The notes below the pieces were generated by a model. The model was not told the DNA's origin and ran no database searches. It saw nothing but the letters and a program-made list of their open reading frames with translations. Positions 1 through 7,218 of a DNA stretch of 9,054 nt are shown piece after piece. The stretch lies in contig CAJWBV010000021.1 of the NCBI GenBank assembly GCA_913020275.1, positions 1 through 9,054 of the forward strand, in the 5' to 3' direction. The position numbers and the translations under genes are program-made. The DNA comes from an uncultured Rhodobiaceae bacterium (GTDB lineage Bacteria > Pseudomonadota > Alphaproteobacteria > RS24). Within the stretch, counting starts at the first letter, position 1. Every line of letters begins with the position of its first letter.

Positions 1-212
1 CTACGGCCAACGCCGCGGAAATTGAACCGAAGCACGGAAAAGCCGCGATCGAGAAACATGTGATACATTTGATAGGCAATAGGATTGTTCATATTGCCGC
101 CGAGTTGCGGAAGTGGATGCAAAATGACGGCAATTGGCGCGCCGGCTTGTTTGCTCTGGGAAAACCGTCCCTCAAGCCGCCCTTCGGGGCCGTTAAAAAT
201 TACTTCAGGCAT
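1..212 (-). CDS. Alpha/beta hydrolase, N-terminal part (runs off left edge)
   Basis: The minus strand from 212 reads without a stop to the window edge, giving 70 residues that begin MPEVIFNGPEGRLEG and continue through AVILHPLPQLGGNMNN and FNFRGVGR. This matches the family of small (about 210-220 residue) alpha/beta hydrolases often found divergent from or near suf operons in alphaproteobacteria. The visible part holds the first strands, the HPxPQxGG segment thought to form the oxyanion region, and the RGxGRS turn. The nucleophile elbow (GxSxG) and the rest of the catalytic triad would lie left of base 1. ATG at 212 is chosen because family members start with MPEVIF and a GGGGA stretch lies about 10 bases upstream. 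The frame stays open further upstream with no better start. Substrate is unknown. The gene shares its upstream region with iscR, so co-regulation is possible but not shown. Confidence 0.87.
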   Translation of the reverse strand, partial: MPEVIFNGPEGRLEGRFSQSKQAGAPIAVILHPLPQLGGNMNNPIAYQMYHMFLDRGFSVLRFNFRGVGR

Positions 213-254
213 AATAAACTGATCCCCAAATCGGCGTTCCAAATCGGGCGAATT

Positions 255-279
255 AAACTTGACTAATTTAGTCGGAATT
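255..279 (+). promoter_or_regulatory. IscR type 1 operator
   Basis: The core GACTAATTTAGTC (261-273) is a perfect inverted repeat around a central T. With its flanks it agrees by my count at 21 of 25 positions with the E. coli IscR type 1 consensus, including every base of the GACT and AGTC half-sites and the AT-rich centre. Type 1 sites are bound by IscR carrying a [2Fe-2S] cluster. The box overlaps the -35 element and most of the spacer of the predicted promoter, the position expected for a repressor. The cognate regulator, IscR, is the first gene downstream, so this looks like classical autoregulation. Confidence 0.88.
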
Positions 280-287
280 CCTATATC
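259..287 (+). promoter_or_regulatory. Predicted sigma70-type promoter of the iscR-suf operon
   Basis: A -35 element TTGACT (259-264, five of six consensus bases) is followed after 17 bases by TATATC (282-287, four of six). Transcription would start near 294, giving a leader of about 75 bases before iscR. The -35 hexamer lies inside the IscR box, so IscR binding would block polymerase. This is a reading of the sequence, not a mapped start. Confidence 0.65.
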
Positions 288-368
288 CCAATAACTGGGT
301 CTTGTGATAGCCAAACTTGTGGCAAAAATGCAAGGTTTTTCGTATTTGTACAATAGGAACAATGGGTT

Positions 369-851
369 ATGAAGCTCTCGACAAAGGGCAGATATGCGGT
401 TATGGCGATGAGTGATCTCGCCGTTCAAGCGCGTCTTGACGCCAAACGGCCTGTATCGCTGGCCGAAATTGGCGCGCGCGAAGGCATTTCCCTGTCTTAT
501 CTGGAACAATTGTTCGCGCGCCTGCGCCGTGCCGGTCTGGTAACCAGCATTCGTGGCGCGCAAGGCGGATATTGCCTGTCTGCCGAGGCCGCCGAGATTT
601 GCATTGGCGATATTATTCGCGCCGTCGACGAGCCGATTGAAGTAACGCGCTGTCAGTTGAGTAAGGGCGGTTGCCAATCGAAAAATTCGCGGTGCCTGAC
701 GCATGATTTATGGGCCGGACTGGGACGCCACATTTACGGATATCTGGATGCCGTCACGCTCGAGGATGTGGTGTCGCGCAACTCGTTTTCGGCTCCCGAA
801 AACGCTCGCGCGCAAAATTCGGGCTTGCACCCTGCGGGAGAGGGCGCATGA
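369..851 (+). CDS. iscR: Rrf2-family Fe-S regulator IscR
   Basis: A 160-residue Rrf2-family transcription factor, very close in pattern to E. coli IscR. It begins MKLSTKGRYAV. The winged helix-turn-helix spans about residues 29-70 and includes the near-invariant GISLSYLEQLF recognition-helix segment and an RGAQGGY wing. The cluster-binding loop carries C95, C102, C109 and H112 (motif RC..GC..RCLTH), the four ligands of the [2Fe-2S] cluster of IscR. The spacing is C-x6-C-x6-C, one residue longer per gap than in E. coli. The ligands, and absence of typical RirA or NsrR context, favour IscR. The start has AGGAA nine bases upstream. Its stop overlaps the next start by four bases (ATGA). With cluster bound, it should repress its own operon through the box at 255-279, linking SUF production to Fe-S demand, iron and oxidative stress. 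Confidence 0.94.
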   Translation: MKLSTKGRYAVMAMSDLAVQARLDAKRPVSLAEIGAREGISLSYLEQLFARLRRAGLVTSIRGAQGGYCLSAEAAEICIGDIIRAVDEPIEVTRCQLSKGGCQSKNSRCLTHDLWAGLGRHIYGYLDAVTLEDVVSRNSFSAPENARAQNSGLHPAGEGA

Positions 852-1981
852 GCCGCATTTATCTGGATTATAATGCCACGGCACCAATACGCCCCGCGGT
901 GCAAAACGCAGTGGCGCAAGCCTTGGAACTGGGTAATCCTTCCGCCGTTCATGCCGAAGGGCGCCGCGCCCGCGCCGCGATTGAACAGGCGCGTGCGGGT
1001 GTGGCGGAATTTGTCGGGGGCGCACCGGAAGGGGTTGTGTTTACCTCCGGCGGCACCGAAGCGTGCAATCTGGCTCTGGGTTTGCGCGCCGCGCCTGCTG
1101 GCGAGATAGAGCGCGTTCTGGTTTCCACCATAGAACACGCCGCCGTCAGGCAGGCCGCCGCCGCCAGCGGGCTTGGCGTTGAAGATTTGCCGGTCAATAG
1201 CGACGGGGTGATTGATATGGCCGCCCTTGATGCGGCACTTTCGACATCGGCTCCGGCGCTTGTGTGCGTGATGGTGGCCAATAATGAAACGGGCGTTCTA
1301 CAGCCCATTCGCGAGATTGCCGAACGCGTTACGGCACATGGCAGTATTTTGTTCTGCGACGGCGTGCAGGCGGCGGGGAAAATACCGCTGAACGTGGAAG
1401 ATTTGGGGTGCGATGCGCTTGCGGTTTCAGCGCATAAAATCGGAGGCCCGATGGGGGTCGGCGCGCTTGTGGTGCGCGCCGGACTGGTTGTTCCGCCCTT
1501 CATTGCCGGTGGCGGGCAGGAGCTTGGCCGACGTGGTGGCTCGGAAAATGTGTCCGGCATTGTCGGCTTCGGCCTTGCTGCTGAATTGAGCGCGGGCGAA
1601 CTGGCGTTGGGGGCGGCACTTGCCGGCAAACGCGACCGCATGGAAGCCGATTTGCGTGCGGCCATGCCGGATGTCTGCATTTTCGGGGCAGATGCGCCCC
1701 GACTGCCAAATACAAGCTGTTTCGGGCTTGCCGGTCTGCACGGCGAAACTGTCGTGATGGCACTGGATTTGGCCGACATTTCGGTGAGCGCAGGTGCGGC
1801 GTGTTCCAGCGGCAAGGTGTCGCGCAGCCATGTGCTTGATGCCATGGGGGTCAAACACGATGTAAGCAATGGGGCAATTCGTGTAAGCCTCGGTCGGGAC
1901 ACGGATGATGCGGCGGTCGACCGGCTGGTTGAAAACTGGCTGAAACTGGCCGCAAAGCTGGAACACGCGGCGGCACAATAG
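848..1981 (+). CDS. Class I (NifS/IscS-like) cysteine desulfurase
   Basis: A 377-residue PLP enzyme of aminotransferase class V that removes sulfur from L-cysteine, leaving alanine and an enzyme persulfide. Visible features are the start IYLDYNATAP, TSGGTEACN (67-74), the PLP-stacking H97 (in STIEHAAV), NNETGVLQP, the PLP-contacting D171 (FCDGVQ), the Schiff-base lysine K197 (SAHKIGGP), and the persulfide cysteine C319 in a loop reading GAACSSGK. The HKIGGPMG motif and length indicate class I, unlike the class II SufS encoded later in the same operon. The frame is open upstream to 710, but the start at 848 is chosen because the family begins with xxIYLDYNAT, GGAG lies seven bases upstream, and it forms an ATGA overlap with iscR. 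The 377-residue length is shorter than typical IscS (about 400), so I leave the symbol blank. It may supply sulfur to SufBCD or to other acceptors. Confidence 0.93.
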   Translation: MSRIYLDYNATAPIRPAVQNAVAQALELGNPSAVHAEGRRARAAIEQARAGVAEFVGGAPEGVVFTSGGTEACNLALGLRAAPAGEIERVLVSTIEHAAVRQAAAASGLGVEDLPVNSDGVIDMAALDAALSTSAPALVCVMVANNETGVLQPIREIAERVTAHGSILFCDGVQAAGKIPLNVEDLGCDALAVSAHKIGGPMGVGALVVRAGLVVPPFIAGGGQELGRRGGSENVSGIVGFGLAAELSAGELALGAALAGKRDRMEADLRAAMPDVCIFGADAPRLPNTSCFGLAGLHGETVVMALDLADISVSAGAACSSGKVSRSHVLDAMGVKHDVSNGAIRVSLGRDTDDAAVDRLVENWLKLAAKLEHAAAQ

Positions 1982-1996
1982 GGTTAGGCAAAATCG

Positions 1997-3478
1997 ATGA
2001 GCGAAGCAAAAGCAGGCATTGACCGCGAGACGGTCGACCAGGTCGCAAATTTCGGTGGTGAGAACTATAAATATGGCTTCACCACCGACATTGACGCCGA
2101 CAAAGCGCCCAATGGTCTGAACGCCGATATCATCCGGTTCATTTCCGCCAAAAAGGAAGAACCGGAATGGTTGCTCGAATGGCGGCTGGATGCTTTTGAG
2201 CGCTGGCAGACCATGCAGGAGCCGGACTGGGCGCATGTCGATTATCCCAAAATCGATTATCAGGATTTGTGCTATTACGCGGCGCCCAAAAGCATGGAAG
2301 ACGGGCCCAAAAGCCTTGATGAAGTTGACCCTGAATTGTTGCGGACATACGAAAAGCTGGGCATTCCGCTGCAGGAGCAGGAGGTTCTGGCGGGGGTACG
2401 AAAAGTCGCCGTCGATGCCGTATTTGATAGCGTGTCGGTGGGGACCACCTTCCGCGAAGAGCTGGCAAAAGCGGGGGTTATTTTCTGCTCGTTTTCCGAG
2501 GCCGTGAAAGACCACCCCGATCTGGTGCGCAAATATCTGGGCTCGGTAGTGCCGCAATCGGATAATTATTTCGCCGCGCTCAACTCGGCGGTGTTCTCCG
2601 ACGGCTCATTTGTCTACATCCCGCCGGGTGTGCGCTGCCCGATGGAACTGTCGACCTATTTCCGCATCAATGAAGCCAATACCGGCCAATTTGAGCGCAC
2701 GCTTGTTATTGCCGACCGCGGCAGTTATGTCAGCTATCTGGAGGGCTGCACGGCACCGATGCGCGATGAAAACCAGTTACACGCCGCCGTGGTGGAACTG
2801 GTCGCGCTGGAGGATGCGGAAATTAAATACTCCACCGTGCAGAACTGGTATCCGGGTGATGCTGACGGCAGGGGCGGCATATATAATTTCGTGACCAAGC
2901 GCGGCGATTGTCGCGAGGCGCGCGCGCGGATTAGCTGGACACAGGTGGAGACCGGCTCGGCGGTTACGTGGAAATATCCCTCCTGCATTTTGCGGGGCGA
3001 TGAAACGGTCGGTGAATTTTATTCGATTGCCATTTCGAATAATCTGCAACAGGTCGATAGCGGCACAAAAATGCTGCATCTGGGGCGCAATACGTCGAGC
3101 AAGATCATTTCCAAAGGCATTTCGGCAGGACGCTCGTCAAACGCCTATCGGGGGCAGGTGAGCGTGCATCCCAAAGCGGCCAATGCGCGGAATTTCACAC
3201 AATGTGACAGCTTGCTGATTGGTGACAAATGCGCGGCCCATACCGTGCCTTATATTGAGGCTAAAAATATCTCCGCCGTGCTGGAGCATGAGGCAACGAC
3301 CTCGAAAATCAGCGACGATCAGATGTTTTATTGCCGCCAGCGCGGGCTTGATCCGGAAGAGGCCGTGGCGTTGATTGTGAACGGCTTTTGCCGTGACGTT
3401 TTGCAAAATCTGCCGATGGAATTTGCCGTGGAAGCGCAGAAACTCGTCGGCATATCGCTGGAAGGAAGTGTTGGATAA
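1997..3478 (+). CDS. sufB: Fe-S cluster assembly scaffold SufB
   Basis: A 493-residue cytosolic SufB, nearly the same length as E. coli SufB (495). SufB pairs with SufD and SufC as SufBC2D, on which nascent Fe-S clusters are built. It has the N-terminal helical region, the parallel beta-helix core and the conserved C-terminal SufC-binding helices ending [14 protein letters not shown]. Residues aligning with known functional ones in E. coli are C251 (in [12 protein letters not shown], the sulfur-receiving C254), C403 (in [15 protein letters not shown]405 at the SufB-SufD interface) and H431/E432 (in [11 protein letters not shown]433/E434). All key residues are present, so the scaffold should work. 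It starts 15 bases after the desulfurase stop with only a weak AGG-type ribosome site. It ends in TAATG, sharing one base with the sufC start. Confidence 0.97.
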   Translation: MSEAKAGIDRETVDQVANFGGENYKYGFTTDIDADKAPNGLNADIIRFISAKKEEPEWLLEWRLDAFERWQTMQEPDWAHVDYPKIDYQDLCYYAAPKSMEDGPKSLDEVDPELLRTYEKLGIPLQEQEVLAGVRKVAVDAVFDSVSVGTTFREELAKAGVIFCSFSEAVKDHPDLVRKYLGSVVPQSDNYFAALNSAVFSDGSFVYIPPGVRCPMELSTYFRINEANTGQFERTLVIADRGSYVSYLEGCTAPMRDENQLHAAVVELVALEDAEIKYSTVQNWYPGDADGRGGIYNFVTKRGDCREARARISWTQVETGSAVTWKYPSCILRGDETVGEFYSIAISNNLQQVDSGTKMLHLGRNTSSKIISKGISAGRSSNAYRGQVSVHPKAANARNFTQCDSLLIGDKCAAHTVPYIEAKNISAVLEHEATTSKISDDQMFYCRQRGLDPEEAVALIVNGFCRDVLQNLPMEFAVEAQKLVGISLEGSVG

Positions 3479-4269
3479 TGGCTTTGCTGGAAATTGAAAA
3501 TCTGCACGCCGGTGTTGACGACAAGACCATTCTTAACGGTTTCGACCTGACGATTGAGGCGGGCGAGGTGCATGCGATTATGGGGCCGAACGGTTCGGGC
3601 AAATCGACCCTTTCCTACGTACTGGCCGGGCGCGATGGTTATGAAGCCCAAAATGGTGCTGTGCGGTTTGACGGCGCCGATTTGCTGGATATGGAGCCGG
3701 AAGCACGCGCCATTGCCGGCATGTTTTTGGCGTTTCAATATCCGTTGGAAATTCCCGGCGTCACCAATATGACCTTTTTGCGCACGGCGCTAAACGCGGT
3801 GCGGCGCGGACGCGGCGAAGACGAAATGGACCCTGCCAGTTTTTTGCGTATGGTGCGCGAAAAATCCCGCGCCATGGGCGTGGATGACGATATGCTCAAG
3901 CGGCCTTTGAATGTCGGGTTTTCGGGCGGGGAGAAGAAGCGCAATGAGGTGCTGCAAATGGCAGTGCTTGAGCCGCGTTTGGCAATTCTCGACGAAACCG
4001 ATAGCGGCCTTGATATTGATGCGCTGCAAACTGTTGCCGATGGTGTGAACGCGATGCGCAGTGACGCGCGTGGCATGCTGGTCATCACGCATTACCAGCG
4101 GCTGTTGGATTTTATCAAGCCGGATTTCGTGCATGTGATGGTGCAGGGGCGCATTGTGCGCTCGGGCGGCCCGGAACTGGCAGAAGAACTGGAACGCTCC
4201 GGTTATGGTGCCTATCTGGGCGCGGAAACCGGCGGACAGGGCGATGGAGCGGGGGCCGCGCATGCTTGA
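3478..4269 (+). CDS. sufC: SUF-system ATPase SufC
   Basis: A 263-residue soluble ABC-type ATPase that dimerises within SufBC2D and drives the shape change that allows cluster assembly. It shows Walker A GPNGSGKS (36-43), Q-loop Q87 in AFQYP, the ABC signature FSGGEKKRNE (148-157), Walker B LAILDE (168-173) followed by the SufC-typical TDSGLDIDAL, and the switch histidine H205 (ITHYQR). The VGFSGGEKKRNE and ILDETDSGLDID segments separate SufC from transport ABC proteins. There are no membrane segments. It ends with a short Gly/Ala-rich tail of about 14 residues not present in E. coli SufC. The start overlaps the sufB stop by one base, with GAAGGAAG nine bases upstream inside sufB. The last eight bases overlap sufD. 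Confidence 0.97.
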   Translation: MALLEIENLHAGVDDKTILNGFDLTIEAGEVHAIMGPNGSGKSTLSYVLAGRDGYEAQNGAVRFDGADLLDMEPEARAIAGMFLAFQYPLEIPGVTNMTFLRTALNAVRRGRGEDEMDPASFLRMVREKSRAMGVDDDMLKRPLNVGFSGGEKKRNEVLQMAVLEPRLAILDETDSGLDIDALQTVADGVNAMRSDARGMLVITHYQRLLDFIKPDFVHVMVQGRIVRSGGPELAEELERSGYGAYLGAETGGQGDGAGAAHA

Positions 4270-5497
4270 TGCGACAGCGCATTTCGAGGCTGTACACGAA
4301 CGCTTGCCCGGCGGGGCGGAAGTTTTGCAAGCGCGCAAGGCGGCTTTGGCACGCGCCGAACAGACCGGACTGCCGACCCGCCGCAACGAAAACTGGCACT
4401 ATACTGATCTTGCGCGGCTGCTGAAACAAAACGATCCGGTGCCCGTGCGCGCCAATGCCTTTGATGCAAACGCGCTTGCGCCTTTGCAAATGGTGTTTGA
4501 GGACGGCGTTCTGATTAATGAGCCCGCCGGCGATGATTGCGTAGGCATTGAGAGCTTGGCTCACGCGCTGGCCAGTGGCGCGCGCAACCATGAAGACGAC
4601 GCATCGGACCATGATATGGCGGCGTTTAATTTGGCCTTGGCGCAAGATGGCGCGGTCATGACGATTGATGGCACGCCGGCGCGCGCGTTGGAACTGGTAA
4701 CACGCGGCGATGAAACGGCGCATTTGCGCCACGCCATAAAGGTCGAGCGCGGCACGGTGACGCTCATTGAAAACTTGCAAGCCAATGGATACACCAATGC
4801 CGTATTGGATGTTGAGGTGGCCGCCGGCGCGCGCGTGCTCTTGGTGCGCGTTCAATCGGCGGGGCATCATGTCGGCCTGACGCGGGTGAAACTCAATGGC
4901 GATGGTGCGTTTTGCGCCGTGACCTTTGTGACAGGTGGCAATCTTGCGCGTCACGAAACGCATATTCGCCTGTTGGGTGAGGGTGCGCGCGCCGATGTGC
5001 ATGGCGCAATTTTGGGCCACGGCACCATGCATGCCGATATGACCTCGCAATTGCATCATGAGACAGCCAACACCGACAGTCTGACAACCCTGCACGCTGT
5101 TTTGGACGATGCCGCACAAGGCGTGTTTCAGGGAAAAGTTGTGGTCGCGCGCGATGCCCAGCATGTTGATGCCCAGCAACAGTCGCGCGCCATGATGTTG
5201 TCTGAGCGCGCGCATATGTCGGCCAAGCCGGAACTGGAAATTTATGCAGACGATGTGGCGTGCGCGCATGGCGCGGCGCTGGGTGAACTGGACGCTGATG
5301 CGCTGTTCTTCTTGCGCAGTCGCGGAATTGATGAGGCAGCTGCGCGCCACATGCTCATTTCCGGATTTTTGGCGGCGCCTTTGGCGCATATTGAAAATGA
5401 AGATTTGCGCGCGTGCGTCGCCGCGCATGTCGCGGCGCATGTTCCCGGCTGTGAAAATGACGGTGAAGGTATAAACGCGGAGTTGGCAGATGCCTGA
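4262..5497 (+). CDS. sufD: Fe-S cluster assembly protein SufD
   Basis: A 411-residue SufD (E. coli 423), partner of SufB in SufBC2D and needed for iron acquisition. The N-terminal helical region includes PTRRNENWHYTDL (38-50), the family's near-invariant RxExWKYTxL-type motif. A beta-helix core follows. In the C-terminal part, CAHGAALGELDADALFFLRSRG (two adjoining motifs, 334-355) carries H336, aligning with E. coli H360 at the SufB-SufD cluster site. The frame extends upstream to 4154, giving 36 more residues, but those overlap sufC heavily and do not look like SufD. ATG at 4262 is preferred, with GGAG 12 bases and a G-run six bases upstream. ATG at 4244 (six residues longer) is possible but has a purine run too close. 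The start overlaps sufC by eight bases (ATGCTTGA) and the end overlaps sufS by eight (ATGCCTGA). Confidence 0.94.
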   Translation: MLDATAHFEAVHERLPGGAEVLQARKAALARAEQTGLPTRRNENWHYTDLARLLKQNDPVPVRANAFDANALAPLQMVFEDGVLINEPAGDDCVGIESLAHALASGARNHEDDASDHDMAAFNLALAQDGAVMTIDGTPARALELVTRGDETAHLRHAIKVERGTVTLIENLQANGYTNAVLDVEVAAGARVLLVRVQSAGHHVGLTRVKLNGDGAFCAVTFVTGGNLARHETHIRLLGEGARADVHGAILGHGTMHADMTSQLHHETANTDSLTTLHAVLDDAAQGVFQGKVVVARDAQHVDAQQQSRAMMLSERAHMSAKPELEIYADDVACAHGAALGELDADALFFLRSRGIDEAAARHMLISGFLAAPLAHIENEDLRACVAAHVAAHVPGCENDGEGINAELADA

Positions 5498-6734
5498 CGC
5501 ACAGGAAAAGACAGCAGATTTCGACCCGCAAACCATCCGCAAGGACTTTCCCATTCTGGCGCGCGAGGTGCATGGCAAGCCGCTTGTCTATCTGGACAAT
5601 GCCGCTTCCGCGCAAAAACCGGTGCAGGTAACGGGCCGCATGCAACGCGTTTTTGATTCAGAATATTCAAATGTTCACAGAGGGTTACACTATTTATCTA
5701 ATACATCAACCGAAGCATTTGAGGGCGCGCGCCGAACCGTACAGAATTTTTTGAACGCGGCCAGCGATACCCAGATTATTTTCACCGGAGGTGCGACCGA
5801 TGCCATTAATCTGGTGGCGCACAGCTATCTGGAGCCGCGCCTGAAACCGGGCGATGAAATCATTTTGTCGGAGATGGAGCACCACTCAAATATTGTACCG
5901 TGGCATTTTCTGCGCGAACAATGCGGTGCGGTGCTGAAATGGGTTCCGGTGACAGATGACGGCGCGCTGGACATGGAAGCCTATGCCGGGTTGCTTGGTC
6001 CACGCACGAAGTTTGTGTCACTCACGCAAATGTCAAACGCGCTGGGTACGGTGACGGATACAAAAACCATTATCGAACTCGCACATGCTCACAATATTCC
6101 GGTTTTGCTGGACGGGTGTCAGGGCGCGGTACATTTGCCGACGGATGTGCAGGCACTGGATGTCGATTTCTATGTCTTCTCCGGTCACAAAGTTTACGGA
6201 CCCGGCGGCATCGGTGTTTTATATGCCAAGTCGGAATTGCTGGAGGGGATGCGCCCCTATCGTGGTGGCGGCGAAATGATCCGCGAAGTGTCGCTTGACG
6301 AGGTAACCTATGCCGACCCGCCGCACCGTTTTGAGGCAGGCACGCCACCGATTGTCGAGGCCATCGGCCTTGGCGCGGCGCTTGATTATATGATGGCGAT
6401 CGGCTGGCAGAACATCTGCGCGCATGAAAAAGCGCTGGCCGCCCATGCAATGGATGTTGTTGGCAGCATCAACCGCGTGCGGATATTCGGCACCACACCC
6501 GACAAGGGGGCGATTGTATCGTTCATGGTTGATGGCATTCACCCGCACGATATCGCCATGGTGATGGACCGTTCGGGTGTCGCGCTGCGGGCGGGGCATC
6601 ATTGCGCCCAGCCCTTGATGAAAAGATTTGATGTGGCCGCAACAGCGCGCGCCTCCTTTGCCGTGTATAATACGCATGACGAGGTTGAAGCCTTGGGCGT
6701 CGCGCTCACTAAAGCTATCGGCTTTTTCGGATAG
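5490..6734 (+). CDS. sufS: Class II cysteine desulfurase SufS
   Basis: A 414-residue SufS, the PLP enzyme that supplies persulfide sulfur to SufBCD, usually through SufE or SufU. Seen in order: FPIL and VYLDNAASAQKP (33-44), the SNVHRGLHYLSN segment (60-71), FTGGATDAIN (98-107), the PLP-stacking H131 (SEMEHHSN), D208 (LLDGCQ), the Schiff-base lysine K234 (FSGHKVYGPGG), and the catalytic cysteine C372 in RAGHHCAQPLM, the class II signature. The start has GGAG seven bases upstream and an eight-base overlap with sufD. Neither SufE nor SufU is encoded in this window, so the sulfur-relay partner must lie elsewhere. One oddity is that codons for residues 56-77 are strikingly AT-rich (about 32% G+C) and use TTA, TCA, AGA and ACA, unlike the rest of the operon. 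The amino acids there are nevertheless the conserved ones. Confidence 0.96.
   Translation: MPDAQEKTADFDPQTIRKDFPILAREVHGKPLVYLDNAASAQKPVQVTGRMQRVFDSEYSNVHRGLHYLSNTSTEAFEGARRTVQNFLNAASDTQIIFTGGATDAINLVAHSYLEPRLKPGDEIILSEMEHHSNIVPWHFLREQCGAVLKWVPVTDDGALDMEAYAGLLGPRTKFVSLTQMSNALGTVTDTKTIIELAHAHNIPVLLDGCQGAVHLPTDVQALDVDFYVFSGHKVYGPGGIGVLYAKSELLEGMRPYRGGGEMIREVSLDEVTYADPPHRFEAGTPPIVEAIGLGAALDYMMAIGWQNICAHEKALAAHAMDVVGSINRVRIFGTTPDKGAIVSFMVDGIHPHDIAMVMDRSGVALRAGHHCAQPLMKRFDVAATARASFAVYNTHDEVEALGVALTKAIGFFG
5674..5702 (+). promoter_or_regulatory. Possible internal promoter inside sufS
   Basis: TTCACA (5674-5679, five of six -35 consensus bases) is followed after 17 bases by TCTAAT (5697-5702, five of six -10 consensus bases). 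It lies in the AT-rich patch of sufS. If active it would start near 5709, too late for full-length sufS, but could supply extra transcript for sufT, sufA and the TfoX-domain gene. Such matches arise by chance in AT-rich DNA, so this is tentative. Confidence 0.25.
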
Positions 6735-6742
6735 GGGGTTTC

Positions 6743-7189
6743 GTGACGGATACTGACGACAAAAAAGACGATATGCCGATTATCGACACGGGTCCCGCGC
6801 CGGAAGGAGGCGTGGATCACCCTGACGCGTTTCCAGACGCGACTGCGGAATCGAGCTTGGATGAAGGTGAATTGACGCCGGAAATGGCCGCGCTTACAGA
6901 TGACCTGATCGGCGCACTCAAAAGCGTTTACGACCCTGAAATTCCGGTCGATGTATATGAGTTGGGCCTGATTTACCGCGTCGATGTAAGCGACGCGCGC
7001 GACGTGACCGTCGACATGACGCTCACGGCACCGGGTTGTCCGGTTGCCGAACACATGCCGCGCTGGGTTGAGGATGCCGTGCGGTCGGTGGACGGCGTGG
7101 GCGATGTCGTGGTAAATATGGTTTTCGAGCCGCCATGGGATCCAAGTCGAATGTCCGATGAAGCGCGTGTGGCGCTCAACATGTTCTAA
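6743..7189 (+). CDS. sufT: SUF-associated DUF59/MIP18-family protein SufT
   Basis: A 148-residue protein of the DUF59 (MIP18) family, in the form tied to SUF operons and thought to help Fe-S cluster delivery or maturation of client proteins. The domain occupies about residues 50-148 and shows SVYDPEIPVDVYELGLIY (61-78), MTLTAPGCPVAEHMP with the conserved cysteine C99, and the C-terminal EPPWDPSRMSDEAR (129-142). All are hallmarks of the SUF-associated subfamily. The first 45 residues are an acidic, low-complexity extension with no motif I recognise. The start is GTG at 6743. A strong AGGGGG overlaps the sufS stop four bases upstream, and the first in-frame ATG (codon 11) has no ribosome site, so GTG is preferred. 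It lies eight bases after sufS. Confidence 0.92.
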   Translation: MTDTDDKKDDMPIIDTGPAPEGGVDHPDAFPDATAESSLDEGELTPEMAALTDDLIGALKSVYDPEIPVDVYELGLIYRVDVSDARDVTVDMTLTAPGCPVAEHMPRWVEDAVRSVDGVGDVVVNMVFEPPWDPSRMSDEARVALNMF

Positions 7190-7218
7190 ATTTTGATGTT
7201 TTAAATTTTTGGAAGCAA

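Larger units (their letters stand above)
213..368. promoter_or_regulatory. Divergent intergenic control region between hydrolase and iscR
   Basis: This 156-base non-coding stretch separates two genes transcribed away from each other. It is clearly more AT-rich than the flanking genes. It contains the IscR box and the rightward promoter described separately, and an AGGAA ribosome-binding site at 355-359, nine bases before the iscR ATG. I did not find a convincing leftward promoter. The best candidate on the minus strand (TTGGGA, 15-base gap, TAAATT) has a poor spacer and would be covered by the same IscR box. Confidence 0.8.

Noticed and set aside
60..266. A 68-codon plus-strand open frame at the left end
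   Set aside because: It is antisense to the alpha/beta hydrolase start, which has a clear family match.
349..354. TACAAT as an alternative -10 element for iscR
   Set aside because: No -35 lies 15-19 bases upstream, and a start near 361 would leave almost no leader and no ribosome site.
710..847. N-terminal extension of the class I desulfurase (46 residues)
   Set aside because: It overlaps the iscR 3' end out of frame, is basic and unlike the family, and the start at 848 has a strong GGAG and an ATGA overlap.
949..1902. A 317-codon minus-strand open frame inside the class I desulfurase
   Set aside because: It is a Ser/Ala/Pro/Thr-rich low-complexity product, antisense to a gene with all catalytic motifs.
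1427..2557. A 376-codon minus-strand open frame across the desulfurase and sufB
   Set aside because: It is antisense to two well-supported genes, has no recognisable domain, and its composition is typical of a shadow frame.
4115..5578. A 487-codon open frame on the minus strand across sufC, sufD and sufS
   Set aside because: It lies fully antisense to clearly homologous suf genes, matches no family I know, and is rich in Arg, His, Gln and Ala as expected from the complement of GC-biased codons.
7190..7218. AT-rich gap before sufA as a promoter or terminator
   Set aside because: At 29 bases it is too short for a full promoter, has no matched hexamers, and contains no stem-loop. It carries only the sufA ribosome site.
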